Below, piece after piece: positions 1 through 8,467 of a stretch of DNA of 64,000 nucleotides. This DNA comes from Flavobacterium sp. SLB02 (GTDB lineage Bacteria > Bacteroidota > Bacteroidia > Flavobacteriales > Flavobacteriaceae): positions 6,176,518 to 6,240,517 of the forward strand of contig NZ_CP045928.1 in the NCBI RefSeq assembly GCF_009664855.1. The letters are read 5' to 3'. The notes under the pieces are model-generated. The model saw only the letters and a program-made list of their open reading frames with translations, was not told the DNA's origin and made no database searches. The first letter of the stretch is position 1. The number at the start of each line of letters is the position of its first letter. The position numbers were made by a program, and so were the translations under genes.

Positions 1-357
1 CCACCATTTTGGTGCTGCTTCGTGTAGAATTTCGGTATAATTGATAATTACAGATGCTCTTTTATTACCGCATGCAGCACATAAAGAAGCCTTTGGAGTT
101 CTGTAAGGTTTAGAGCAATTCTCACATGCAGAACCATATAAATCAATTCGATGGTGCATGATCGCGTTAGGATTGGTTTCTTCAAATCCTGTTAGATCTT
201 TATAATAATCCAGTAAGTCTTTAAAGCGTTTCTTTCTGGTCATACTGCATTTTCCTGTTTGAAAACCATCACGATAGAGTTTAGAGGCTATTTTATATTC
301 CTTTTCATCCAGCATAGGAACTTCCATTTTGCAACGCCAACACCAAAGATTTTTCAT
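1..357 (-). CDS. Zinc-ribbon protein of unknown function (partial, 3' end outside window)
   Basis: Reading leftward from an ATG at 357, an open frame of 119 codons runs off the left edge without a stop. Near the N-terminus there is a CWRC (CxxC) pair, and around residues 89-107 a second set, CENC and CAAC. This pattern suggests a two-part zinc ribbon. The central part is basic and rich in Lys, Tyr and Asp. I do not recognise the family. The 240 bp to the right separates it from the SMR transporter, which is also on the minus strand, so it probably has its own promoter. A DNA- or RNA-associated role is possible from the zinc ribbon alone, but this is inference. The real C-terminus is not visible. 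Confidence 0.7.
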   Translation of the reverse strand, partial: MKNLWCWRCKMEVPMLDEKEYKIASKLYRDGFQTGKCSMTRKKRFKDLLDYYKDLTGFEETNPNAIMHHRIDLYGSACENCSKPYRTPKASLCAACGNKRASVIINYTEILHEAAPKWW

Positions 358-544
358 GGTTTTCTTTTTCAGGTTTGAAATTTGTAATGACTATCTTTTT
401 TAATTTTAACTAAATCTCTTGCTAATTTATAATCGTTTATTGAGAATTGTTTACGGTTTCTCACATTCTGCAAACAAAATTCGCTTTTTTAACATTTACA
501 GCACTACGTAGAAATACCTGATTTTAAAAAATAAAAATTTAGAC

Positions 545-577
545 ATAAAAAAACGGACTAGTAAATGCTAATCCGTC
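545..577 (-). terminator. Rho-independent terminator of the SMR gene
   Basis: A 9-bp stem, ACGGACTAG (553-561) paired with CTAATCCGT (568-576, one G-T pair), is followed on the minus strand by a run of seven T. It lies just past the stop of the SMR transporter gene. Confidence 0.75.
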
Positions 578-597
578 TGTTTTTATAAAGTTTGTTA

Positions 598-924
598 TTA
601 ATGAGAGACTGCTTTTAAACCAATAATAGAACCAATAAGGGTCGTAATAAAAAAGAGTCGCCAGAAATTAGCCGGATCTTTAAATATTAAAATACCAATT
701 AAAACGGTTCCAACCGCTCCAATACCTGTCCAAACGGCATAAGCGGTTCCGATAGGTAAAGTTTGTGTCGCTTTCATCAAAAGTCCCATACTAACAATAA
801 GCGATATCAAAAATCCGGTATACCACATGTACATTTCGTTTCCGGTTGTTTCTTTTGCTTTTCCTAAACATAACGTAAAGCCCACTTCAAATAAGCCGGC
901 AATAATTAAAATAATCCAGTTCAT
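598..924 (-). CDS. SMR family small multidrug/guanidinium exporter
   Basis: This is a 108-residue protein with four predicted membrane helices, the standard size for the small multidrug resistance family. These are inner-membrane dual-topology dimers that exchange protons for small cations. The essential membrane glutamate is present at residue 13 (AGLFEV), and the helix-3 signature PIGTAYAVWTGIGAVG is at 57-72. That signature resembles the SugE/Gdx branch (guanidinium exporters) as much as the EmrE branch, so the substrate is not settled. No guanidine riboswitch is visible upstream. The 64-bp gap to the upstream Crp-like gene on the same strand suggests co-transcription or control by that regulator. 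Confidence 0.85.
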   Translation of the reverse strand: MNWIILIIAGLFEVGFTLCLGKAKETTGNEMYMWYTGFLISLIVSMGLLMKATQTLPIGTAYAVWTGIGAVGTVLIGILIFKDPANFWRLFFITTLIGSIIGLKAVSH

Positions 925-988
925 ATCTTTTTTTGCAAAGGTTAGAAAAGGAATTGACCGGGAATTTTACATTTGTTAAAAAAGCAAA

Positions 989-1552
989 CTATTTTATTTC
1001 GGCTCGAATTCTACTCAGACTCACTTGAGAAATTCCTAAATAAGAGGCAATATGTCCTAATTGAACCCGCTGAATCAAATGCGGATAATCCGTAAGTAAT
1101 TCTTTATAGCGTTCTGAAGCAGTACGAAATTGGCGGGAGATAAGTCGTTCTTCGGTTTTTACAAGTTCTTTTTCGGCAAATTTTCGTCCCCAGTTGGCAA
1201 TATGGATGTCTTCTTCAAAGAGCTTATGCAGTTTTTCAGACTTTAATTCATATAAATCACAATCTTCCAGAAGCTCAATATCTTCATATCCTTTCTGCTT
1301 GGCGACATAACTTTTCATTGATAAAACCGTGTCTCCTTCTTTACCAAACCAAAAAGTAACCTCGTTATCATCGCGATTAGCATAAGCTCTTGCAATTCCT
1401 TTTCGAATAAAATAAATAGTGGTTTCAATTTTATCAGCGCGCAATAAAATATGACCTTTAGAGAAACGCACTTCTTTCGCGCAATTTTGAAGTTTTAGTT
1501 TTGAAAGTTCCGGAAGAGGATATATCAGGTCAAGAATTTGCTCTATTTCCAT
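989..1552 (-). CDS. Crp/Fnr-family transcriptional regulator
   Basis: The protein has 187 residues. An N-terminal cyclic-nucleotide-binding-like beta roll (about 25-115, with KGHILLR and YFIRKGIARAY) is followed by a dimer helix and a short C-terminal winged helix (about 150-187, LGHIASYLGISQVSLSRIR). It lacks the cAMP-contact motif of enterobacterial CRP, which is usual for the Bacteroidota members of this family, so its ligand is unknown. It lies directly upstream of the SMR exporter on the same strand and may regulate or be co-expressed with it. The length is typical of the short Bacteroidota Crp-like regulators. Confidence 0.88.
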   Translation of the reverse strand: MEIEQILDLIYPLPELSKLKLQNCAKEVRFSKGHILLRADKIETTIYFIRKGIARAYANRDDNEVTFWFGKEGDTVLSMKSYVAKQKGYEDIELLEDCDLYELKSEKLHKLFEEDIHIANWGRKFAEKELVKTEERLISRQFRTASERYKELLTDYPHLIQRVQLGHIASYLGISQVSLSRIRAEIK

Positions 1553-1585
1553 GTTATGTTTTTATTTTAAAATGTTTTAAATCAA

Positions 1586-1641
1586 GGCACAGATTAAAGG
1601 ATTAAAGAGATTATAAAAAAATCTGCTAAATCTGCGCGAAA
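1586..1641. repeat. Short inverted-repeat element (CACAGATTA type)
   Basis: GGCACAGATTAAAGGATT on the left is loosely mirrored by AAATCTGCTAAATCTGCGCG on the right. It resembles the larger CCACAGATTA elements at 49.45 kb and 57.06 kb, but is degenerate. It fills the gap between the Crp-like gene and the MocR gene. Confidence 0.45.
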
Positions 1642-1658
1642 AATATCTAACACTTAGA

Positions 1659-3161
1659 TTATAAAATAGTATCGAGAGACTGTCGTAAAATAGTTACGGC
1701 ATTTTCCATTTCAGATGGATCAAAATGTCCGAAACCTAAACGCGTTGCCGTGAGATTTTTGGTTTGATATAAAACCGTTTTAGGCAAAAATAATCCATTT
1801 GCAGCACATTGTTTCTGCAATTGTATCAAATTAAAGTGATCCAGCCATTCTACCCAAATTGCCAAACCTCTTAGCGGAACCTGAAATTTGATTTTTCCTT
1901 CGAGCTTTTCTTTCAATAATAAAACAAAATTATCCCTGCGTTCTTTGTAGATTTTTTTGTTTTTTTTCGAAAGTCGATGCACTTCACCTTCCTTGATCCA
2001 ATCGGTTAAAACCTGTTCCTTTATAACATCAATTCCGGGTTCGAGAATGTTTTGATGTTTTTCTAACTCTTTTATAAATGCAGATGGCGCAGCGATAAAT
2101 CCGTAACCAAAACCTGCCGGCAGAGACCTTCCAAACGATCCAATGTAAACTACTCTTTGGTTTGAATCTAAAGCGGCGAGGGGCAATACGGGGTTATTGT
2201 CATAATGAAAATCAAAATCGTAATCATCCTCAATAATTACAAATCCGTAGCGATTGGCCAGTTCCAGAACTTCCATTCGTCTTTTTGCACTCAATGAAGT
2301 TGTTGTTGGATAATGATAATTGGACGTTAAATACAAAATCCTAATTTGATGTTCCTCGCAAATTTGTTTTAACTGTTGGGTATCGATGCCATCTTTATCA
2401 ACCGGTATCGTGATTATTTGTGCGCCACTATCAGACAATGTCATATTCGAAATATAATATCCCGGAGAAGCCACCACCACTTTATCACCTGGAGAAATGA
2501 GTAGTTTGGTCACGAGATACAAACTAATTTCATGACTGCTTGTAGTAAGTAACTTGGAGGTTGAAATGCGAATTCCTCTCGTTAAATTTAAAAAATTAGA
2601 AAACTGGGTTTTAAAATTCAAATGCGATTGCGCCTGAATTTGTTCCCAGGTTTTGGTCGTTTTTTGGTTTTTTAGTTTAGAAACATACAATCTCGCCAGA
2701 ACATCACTTTGTACCAATCGCAAATCAGGCAAACCATCATTAAACTGATACGGTAAATTGCTGGTTTCTTTTGGATTTTCAAGAATAGTAGAATGTTTAA
2801 AGGTAAAACCTTCGTTTGCTTTTGAAACATTTTTGTTATCGTCAGTAAAATCGGCTTTATTTTTTTGTTGTTTTTCAGATAATATAAAGGTTCCCTTGTT
2901 GGGCAAAATTTCGATCCAGCCTTGCAATTCGAGATCCTGAAAAGCTTTAATCAGAGTGTTTCTGTTTACTTCTAAGACTTTGCATAATATACGGGTTCCC
3001 GGAAGTTTTGTGCCTTCAGGAAGTAAGCCAATTTGTATCGCTTTTATAAACTCAAAAACGATTTGCAAATACAAAGCGGTAGTTTCTTCGGGCTTAAGCT
3101 GAATAAAACTTTTAAAAGGAATTTGAACCGGACTATCCATTTTTGTAAAACTGGTATACAT
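1659..3161 (-). CDS. MocR/PdxR-type regulator (GntR wHTH + aminotransferase-like domain)
   Basis: The 500-residue protein has a GntR winged helix at about 25-95 (LPGTRILCKVLEVNRNTLIKAF), a linker, and a fold-type I aminotransferase-like domain from about 140 to the end. PLP-pocket residues are recognisable, for example EDDYDFDFHYD at 311-321. The usual Schiff-base motif (SKS after TF) reads GSFGRSLPAG here. The lysine that binds PLP is therefore Arg345, codon AGG at 2127-2129. Such proteins normally sense PLP or amino-compound adducts and control vitamin B6, GABA, taurine or related genes. The gene is divergent from a TonB receptor, only 43 bp away, which is its likely target. Classification is firm; ligand and PLP binding are open. 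Confidence 0.9.
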   Translation of the reverse strand: MYTSFTKMDSPVQIPFKSFIQLKPEETTALYLQIVFEFIKAIQIGLLPEGTKLPGTRILCKVLEVNRNTLIKAFQDLELQGWIEILPNKGTFILSEKQQKNKADFTDDNKNVSKANEGFTFKHSTILENPKETSNLPYQFNDGLPDLRLVQSDVLARLYVSKLKNQKTTKTWEQIQAQSHLNFKTQFSNFLNLTRGIRISTSKLLTTSSHEISLYLVTKLLISPGDKVVVASPGYYISNMTLSDSGAQIITIPVDKDGIDTQQLKQICEEHQIRILYLTSNYHYPTTTSLSAKRRMEVLELANRYGFVIIEDDYDFDFHYDNNPVLPLAALDSNQRVVYIGSFGRSLPAGFGYGFIAAPSAFIKELEKHQNILEPGIDVIKEQVLTDWIKEGEVHRLSKKNKKIYKERRDNFVLLLKEKLEGKIKFQVPLRGLAIWVEWLDHFNLIQLQKQCAANGLFLPKTVLYQTKNLTATRLGFGHFDPSEMENAVTILRQSLDTIL

Positions 3162-3204
3162 TAGTAGTACGGCAAGATACTACTTTTGCAAAAAATTAAA
3201 ACAA
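3162..3204. promoter_or_regulatory. Divergent promoter/operator between mocR-type gene and TonB receptor
   Basis: The whole intergenic region is 43 bp. It contains the inverted repeat AGTAGTA (3163-3169) / TACTACT (3178-3184) with an 8-bp spacer. The right arm overlaps a Bacteroidota -7 box, TACTTTTG (3181-3188), facing the TonB receptor. The left arm begins one base from the regulator's start codon. A protein bound here could block both genes. Assigning it to the MocR protein is inference. Confidence 0.6.
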
Positions 3205-5067
3205 ATGACAAAACTTTATTTTGCTGCACTGACTCTAATAAGTGTTAGTTTACAAGCTCAGGTGCAAAAAGATACCATTAATATTGATGAAGTAATTATT
3301 CATGAAAACAGGTTTAGTACACCAATATCCAAGAAAAACAGAAACGTATATGTAATTGATCAGGCCACAATTGCAAAATTACCGGGACGATCTGTTCAGG
3401 AAATTCTACAATATGCAAACGGAGTTGACCTGAGACAAAGAGGCCCTTTTGGAAGCCAGGCCGATGTAAGTGTAGACGGAGGAAGCTTCGAACAAACCGT
3501 TGTACTTATAAACGGAACCAAAATAATAGATTCTCAAACCGCGCATAATATGCTGAATCTGCCTATTCCCGTTGAGGTAATTGAAAGAATCGAAATCATA
3601 CGTGGTCCGGCAGCGCTTACTTATGGAGTAAATAGTTTGACCGGAGCGATTAATATTATTACCAAAAAACCAACGCAATCCGGATTTTTAGTAAATACCT
3701 ATGCAGGTTCAAACTTCGAAAAAGATACACAGGATACCGGTGATACTTTTTATGGTACCGGAATTCAGGTTGGAGGTGTTTTAAGTAAAGAGAAACAGCA
3801 ACATTCACTTTTTGCTTCGCACGATAAAAGCAACGGATACCGCTATAACACCGCTTTCGAAAATAATAAAATATTCTATCAGGGTAATTACCAGTTAAAT
3901 AATGCCAATGAAATTTTAACTTCATTTGGTTATATCAAGAATGGTTTTGGCGCCAACGGATTTTATGCGGCTCCGGGAGATAAAAACTCAAGCGAAGTGG
4001 TGCAAACAACTTTTGCATCTGTACAATCAAAACATCAGCTTTCTGAAAAATGGACTTTGATGCCTAGAGTAAGTTACAGATACAATTATGATGATTATCG
4101 TTATTACGGAATTGCTAATCTTAAAGCGGGTAGAAGTCAGCATTATACTAATTCAGTTGCGGCGGAATTGAATACCACGTACAAAATGGAAACTGGAGAA
4201 TTAGGTTTTGGAGCCGAAGTACGAACAGAGGATATTAGTTCGTCTAACATTGGGGATCATAATCGCGACAACTACGGAATTTATCTGCAATACAGAACAA
4301 CTTTTATCGAAAAGCTTGATGTAAATTTTGGAACCTATGTCAATTATAATTCAGATTATAAATGGCAGGCTTATCCGGGACTTGATGCGAGTTATGCCAT
4401 AACAGATGCTTTTAAGATCATCGGAAATATCGGAACAAGCCAGCGTATTCCTTCGTTTACGGATTTATACCTCAACCAGCGTCCGGGAAATATTGGGAAC
4501 TCTAATCTGGATACCGAAAATGCTTTTCAGAGTGAAATCGGATTTAAATATATCAAAAGAGATTTTAGTTTTAATGCCAATTATTTCTTTAGAAAGATCA
4601 GCAATTTTATCGATTGGACAAGAAACGTAACTACCGAGCCTTGGCAAAGTAACAATTACGGAAACCTCAATACAAATGGTTTTAACCTGCGTACCAATTA
4701 TAGAGTGAGTTTTTCTAACGATTCTAAGTTGAATATCAATCTGGCATATTCTTATCTTGATTTTAAATTTCAGGATGTAATTTCGGCTGTTTATGCTAAA
4801 TATTTGGTTTCGTCTCTGGAACATCAGGTAACCAATACTATAGATTTTCAGCATAAAAATTTTACGGCTTTATTCGCAACGCGTTTTAGTCAAAGAGTAA
4901 CCGGACCATCGTATTGGGTAAATGATTTTAGAGTAAGTCAATCGATCAAAAAAGTAACCGTATATGTCGATGCTCAAAATATTTTCAATGCTACTTATTA
5001 TGAAGTTGGTGCAGTTCCGCTTCCTTCAAGATGGTTTAGTCTTGGAGTGAAATTTGTGACTTTCTAA
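3205..5067 (+). CDS. TonB-dependent outer-membrane receptor (BtuB/FepA-like)
   Basis: The 620-residue protein has a signal peptide (residues 1 to about 19, ending LQAQ), a plug domain (about 30-155, with PGRSVQEILQ and ERIEIIRGPAALTYG) and a 22-strand-type barrel ending in the aromatic residue Phe (VKFVTF). It imports a scarce ligand across the outer membrane using TonB energy. No carboxypeptidase-like N-terminal extension is present, so it is not SusC-type. The plug sequence ADVSVDGGSFEQTVVLINGT is common in BtuB-like and siderophore receptors. A MocR regulator is divergent upstream; AraC and siderophore-interacting genes follow downstream. The context points to an iron complex or a cofactor, but the ligand cannot be read from the sequence. 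Confidence 0.9.
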   Translation: MTKLYFAALTLISVSLQAQVQKDTINIDEVIIHENRFSTPISKKNRNVYVIDQATIAKLPGRSVQEILQYANGVDLRQRGPFGSQADVSVDGGSFEQTVVLINGTKIIDSQTAHNMLNLPIPVEVIERIEIIRGPAALTYGVNSLTGAINIITKKPTQSGFLVNTYAGSNFEKDTQDTGDTFYGTGIQVGGVLSKEKQQHSLFASHDKSNGYRYNTAFENNKIFYQGNYQLNNANEILTSFGYIKNGFGANGFYAAPGDKNSSEVVQTTFASVQSKHQLSEKWTLMPRVSYRYNYDDYRYYGIANLKAGRSQHYTNSVAAELNTTYKMETGELGFGAEVRTEDISSSNIGDHNRDNYGIYLQYRTTFIEKLDVNFGTYVNYNSDYKWQAYPGLDASYAITDAFKIIGNIGTSQRIPSFTDLYLNQRPGNIGNSNLDTENAFQSEIGFKYIKRDFSFNANYFFRKISNFIDWTRNVTTEPWQSNNYGNLNTNGFNLRTNYRVSFSNDSKLNINLAYSYLDFKFQDVISAVYAKYLVSSLEHQVTNTIDFQHKNFTALFATRFSQRVTGPSYWVNDFRVSQSIKKVTVYVDAQNIFNATYYEVGAVPLPSRWFSLGVKFVTF

Positions 5068-5095
5068 GTTTTCTTACTTTTTTTAATAAAGAAAT

Positions 5096-5139
5096 AAATC
5101 CCTTTGATCAGTTTATGTTCAAAGGGATTTTGCTTTTTA
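5096..5139 (+). terminator. Terminator after the TonB receptor
   Basis: AAATCCCTTTGA (5096-5107) pairs perfectly with TCAAAGGGATTT (5119-5130) and is followed by a T-rich tract. Confidence 0.8.
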
Positions 5140-5184
5140 AAAATAGATTACCTGATAGAGATAATCATTTTAGGATTAATTTTC

Positions 5185-5192
5185 TAAGTTTG
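5185..5192 (+). promoter_or_regulatory. -7 box TAAGTTTG upstream of AraC gene
   Basis: TAAGTTTG fits the Bacteroidota -7 consensus TAnnTTTG and lies 54 bp before the TTG start of the AraC-family gene. No clean TTG -33 element is visible. Confidence 0.5.
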
Positions 5193-5245
5193 TACAACCT
5201 CATCGTTTAGAACTAATATTTCCTTAATAATCAAAAAAATAAATT

Positions 5246-6094
5246 TTGAAAATTCCTGTTTACAATCAGAGTTCAGAAGCAGTTGGTGGTATTTATATCG
5301 CCGAATTATCTTTATTAGGAAAGGATTCAGAAACCATAAATAAATTAGGAACGCATCGTGATGATTTTTATATTTTATTTGTGCTGACGAAAGGAAAAGT
5401 GATCATGGAATGCGACATGATAGAGGTAAAAGCAAGTGCGCCAAGTATTGCAATAGTTAAACCTTTTCAGATTCATGCACCAAAAATGGTGTCGCCGGAT
5501 GCAGTTGGGTATTATATTAGTGTCGCTCCATTTTTAATTCCGAATGATTGCGCAGCAGTTTTTCAGCACCTGAAAATTACTGATCAGTTCAATAAAATCG
5601 ATAAACTCCAGAAGAAGGATCTTTTACAAAACGTTACGTTGTTGCACCGTTCTTTTGAAAAAGCAATTTCAAATAAAACGGCTATTGTCAATGGTCTTTT
5701 TAATGCTTTGGTTTACAGTTTTGTTAATATTTATTCAGCATCCAATACTCCGGTATCAGAACTTAAAAATCAATCGATGCTGATTTATTCTAATTTTAAA
5801 CAATTAATTTCTGATGCTACTTTTTTAGAAAGTCCTTCTTTTTTTGCTAAGAAGTTAAATATTACTACTTCACATTTAAATTATTGTGTCAATATTGCGA
5901 CAGGTAAATCGGTGACGTATTGGCTGCAGAATGCGATGATTATAGAAGCACAGCGATTTTTGTATTATACAGAATATGATGTCAAAGAGATCGCTTTTAT
6001 GTTAGGATATGAGGACCATACTTATTTTTCGAGATTATTCAAAAAAATAACCGGCGACACCCCTTTAGTATTTAGATTAAAATTCCGCGAATAG
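5246..6094 (+). CDS. AraC-family transcriptional regulator
   Basis: The protein has 282 residues. A cupin-like sensor domain (about 35-150) is followed by a C-terminal AraC double helix-turn-helix (about 185-282), including IAFMLGYEDHTYFSRLFKKITGDTP. I chose the TTG start at 5246 because the first in-frame ATG falls inside the cupin domain and would remove conserved sequence. It lies 79 bp upstream of the siderophore-interacting protein gene on the same strand, and after the TonB receptor terminator. Control of the downstream gene, and perhaps of the receptor, by an iron-related or oxidative signal is inferred from position. Confidence 0.88.
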   Translation: MKIPVYNQSSEAVGGIYIAELSLLGKDSETINKLGTHRDDFYILFVLTKGKVIMECDMIEVKASAPSIAIVKPFQIHAPKMVSPDAVGYYISVAPFLIPNDCAAVFQHLKITDQFNKIDKLQKKDLLQNVTLLHRSFEKAISNKTAIVNGLFNALVYSFVNIYSASNTPVSELKNQSMLIYSNFKQLISDATFLESPSFFAKKLNITTSHLNYCVNIATGKSVTYWLQNAMIIEAQRFLYYTEYDVKEIAFMLGYEDHTYFSRLFKKITGDTPLVFRLKFRE

Positions 6095-6129
6095 TCCAAT
6101 CATCCCTATTTCTTCTCCAACCTTTTTTT

Positions 6130-6168
6130 TATGTTTTAGTTTCAATTTTGCATTGAAATTAAAACATA
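6130..6168 (+). promoter_or_regulatory. 16-bp hairpin immediately before the SIP start codon
   Basis: ATGTTTTAGTTTCAA (6131-6145) pairs with TTGAAATTAAAACAT (6153-6167) through 14 Watson-Crick pairs and one G-T. A further T-A pair extends the stem outward. The loop is TTTTGCA. The stem ends five bases before the ATG at 6174, and no T-run follows, so it does not look like a terminator. It may be an operator or may hide the ribosome-binding region. Confidence 0.6.
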
Positions 6169-6173
6169 CCATT

Positions 6174-6899
6174 ATGAATTCGATGCCCAAAATTATTGGA
6201 GATTTTATGGAACTTGCCTTTAGCAGTAAAATTTGCAAAGTAAAAGTTACGGATACTAAATTGCTGAGCGAAAATATAAAGAGAATCAGGTTCAAAGGTC
6301 ATTTTCCGCACATCAATTTTAAAATTGGTCAGGCTATCATTATCAGGATTGATGATACAAATTATCGCAATTATACCCCAAGTAAATGGAATAGCGGAGA
6401 AGGAACGTTTGAAGTAATCTTTCATATTCATAAAAAAGGTCCCGGAAGTCGTTTTGTCGAAAACCTAAAACCAAATGATCAAATTACGGTAGGTTTGCCG
6501 CGAGGTTTTGAATTTTTTAAGACCGAAGAAAAATACCAGTTTTTTTATGGAGATGAAACCTGTATAAGTGTTTTTAAAAGTTTTAAAGATGAAATTAATG
6601 CGAATGAAAACAACTATTTGGGCATTTTAGAATTAGATCCAGCTTCTGCAGAAGTACCAAAAGATTTAGGAATTGCGGTTGATATTATACCCAAATCGGC
6701 TAATAGTGCTGAACGTGCCGTAAATATTCTAAATAATTTCGACGATACCATTTGGGATTTATGGCAACACGCACATTTTTATTTAATGGGAAATGCAAAG
6801 TCTATTCAGACCTTTAGGAAGGCATTAAAAGCAAAAGGTATTTCGAATAAAAAAATCTATACACAAGCCTACTGGGCAGAAGGGAAAATCGGGCTTTGA
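6174..6899 (+). CDS. Siderophore-interacting protein (FAD-binding ferric reductase family)
   Basis: The protein has 241 residues from the ATG at 6174. An upstream in-frame TTG at 6153 would start inside a hairpin, so I reject it. The N-terminal half is a ferredoxin-reductase-like FAD barrel with the RNYTPSKWN motif. The C-terminal half is a nucleotide-binding domain with the family's GDET motif (YGDETCISVF). Members of this family (ViuB/YqjH-like) release iron from ferric siderophores in the cytoplasm by reduction. The upstream AraC regulator and the TonB receptor fit an iron-acquisition locus. Confidence 0.85.
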   Translation: MNSMPKIIGDFMELAFSSKICKVKVTDTKLLSENIKRIRFKGHFPHINFKIGQAIIIRIDDTNYRNYTPSKWNSGEGTFEVIFHIHKKGPGSRFVENLKPNDQITVGLPRGFEFFKTEEKYQFFYGDETCISVFKSFKDEINANENNYLGILELDPASAEVPKDLGIAVDIIPKSANSAERAVNILNNFDDTIWDLWQHAHFYLMGNAKSIQTFRKALKAKGISNKKIYTQAYWAEGKIGL

Positions 6900-6930
6900 T
6901 CTTTTATCATTAATTTAGATTTAATTGATT

Positions 6931-7030
6931 AAAGGCAATACATTTCTCTTATTGAGATAGCTATGTTTGTTGTAAATAAGTGAAACGCCTTTTTTAAAGA
7001 GACCAAAACTATGTCTCTATGTGTTTAAAA
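6931..7030 (-). repeat. Dispersed repeat family R1, copy A (truncated)
   Basis: Read on the minus strand, this 100-bp segment matches copies B (8468-8605) and C (13170-13317). It starts TAAACACATAGAGACATAG and holds the core AAAAAAGGCGTTTCACTT and ACATAGCTAT. A 24-bp core at 6973-6996 is the exact reverse complement of 8498-8521. The far half of the element is missing or unrecognisable. Confidence 0.7.
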
Positions 7031-7184
7031 AAAATGTTTTCAATGTTTTTATTATTAATTAGTTGAGATTGCTTTATTGAAATTTGATACAATTTAGAAC
7101 AATCAATTTCAGATTTTTTGCATCATAAAAGAGTAGTTTTGAGATGAAACAAATTTAGTTTTTTAACCACTAAAAAGGCTCAAA

Positions 7185-8444
7185 ATGGTACATGAAAGAG
7201 TGATGGAGAAGTTGTCGATTTTGGCTGATGCAGCGAAATATGATGTGTCATGTTCGTCAAGTCAAAGTAATCGCAAGAATAAGGATAAAGGATTAGGAAA
7301 TGCAAAAGGATATGGTATTTGCCATTCGTATACAGAAGACGGGCGTTGTGTTTCGTTGCTGAAAATTTTACTGACCAATCATTGCATTTTTGATTGCGCG
7401 TATTGCGTAAGCCGAAAAAGTAATGATGTAAAACGTGCTGCTTTTACCGTGCAGGAAGTGGTTGATCTTACAATTGGTTTTTACAGAAGAAATTATATCG
7501 AAGGTTTGTTTTTGAGTTCTGGCATCTTTGATAACCCGGATTATACGATGGAACGTTTGGTAAGGATTGCCAAGAAATTACGATTAGAGGAAAATTTCAA
7601 TGGTTATATACATCTTAAAGCAATTCCCGGAGCAAGCGATGAATTACTGCAGCAAGCCGGAATGTACGCCGATCGGTTGAGTGTAAATGTCGAAATGCCA
7701 ACAGAGAAAAGTCTGAAATTATTGGCGCCCGATAAAAATCATATCGATGTGATCAAACCAATGGAATATCTGAAAAATGAAATTGTTGGTCACAAAGAAG
7801 AAAAAAAACTCAACTACAAAGCGCCAATTTTTGCTCCGGCGGGGCAAAGCACGCAGATGGTGATTGGTGCAACCCAGGAAAATGATATGGAAATACTGGG
7901 AATGGCCAATTATTTTTATGATCAAATGAACATGCGACGCGTTTATTATTCCGGCTACGTACCTATAAGTTATGACACCAGGCTTCCTGCAATAGGAACT
8001 CCGGTTCCTATGATTCGCGAAAACCGTTTGTATCAGGCCGATTGGCTGATTCGGCTCTACGGCTTTAATGTAAATGAAATTGTAGGTTTTGATCAGCCTA
8101 ATCTTGATCTGGATATCGACCCCAAATTAGGTTGGGCGTTGCGCAATATGAATCAGTTTCCGGTTGATGTCAATACGGCCGATCTCGAACTGATTAAGCG
8201 TATTCCGGGTATTGGGTTTTTGAGTGCAAAAAAAATTGTGGCGGCAAGAAAATTTAAAAAACTCGTTCCTCAGGATTTGCAAAAATTAGGAATTGCCTAT
8301 ACGCGCGCCAAATATTTTCTGGCTTTTGCAACGCCATTTCAATTACAAAAGGATTTAACGTCGATTCAAATCAAGAATCATATTTTAGATACGCAAAAGA
8401 GTAAATACAAAAATGACTTTTCGAATCAACTTGCTTTATTTTAA
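7185..8444 (+). CDS. Putative DNA modification/repair radical SAM protein (TIGR03916-like)
   Basis: The 419-residue protein has a radical-SAM core with the cluster motif C67-x3-C71-x2-C74 (CIFDCAYC). The C-terminus carries a helix-hairpin-helix-like segment at about 325-375 (DVNTADLELIKRIPGIGFLS), typical of DNA-binding proteins. The domain order and sequence style match the family that co-occurs with a TIGR03915 protein, and in many genomes with a UdgX-type uracil-DNA glycosylase-like protein. The partner TIGR03915 gene follows at 8665. The reaction is unknown; DNA repair or modification is a family-level inference. The gene is bracketed by inverted copies of repeat R1. The ATG at 7185 is followed closely by a second ATG at 7203. 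Confidence 0.88.
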   Translation: MVHERVMEKLSILADAAKYDVSCSSSQSNRKNKDKGLGNAKGYGICHSYTEDGRCVSLLKILLTNHCIFDCAYCVSRKSNDVKRAAFTVQEVVDLTIGFYRRNYIEGLFLSSGIFDNPDYTMERLVRIAKKLRLEENFNGYIHLKAIPGASDELLQQAGMYADRLSVNVEMPTEKSLKLLAPDKNHIDVIKPMEYLKNEIVGHKEEKKLNYKAPIFAPAGQSTQMVIGATQENDMEILGMANYFYDQMNMRRVYYSGYVPISYDTRLPAIGTPVPMIRENRLYQADWLIRLYGFNVNEIVGFDQPNLDLDIDPKLGWALRNMNQFPVDVNTADLELIKRIPGIGFLSAKKIVAARKFKKLVPQDLQKLGIAYTRAKYFLAFATPFQLQKDLTSIQIKNHILDTQKSKYKNDFSNQLALF

Positions 8445-8467
8445 TTAAATGTATTGGGTGTAATTTT

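Noticed and set aside
598..970. A guanidine riboswitch for the SMR exporter
   Set aside because: The 64-bp gap between the Crp-like gene and the SMR gene is too short and has no matching structure.
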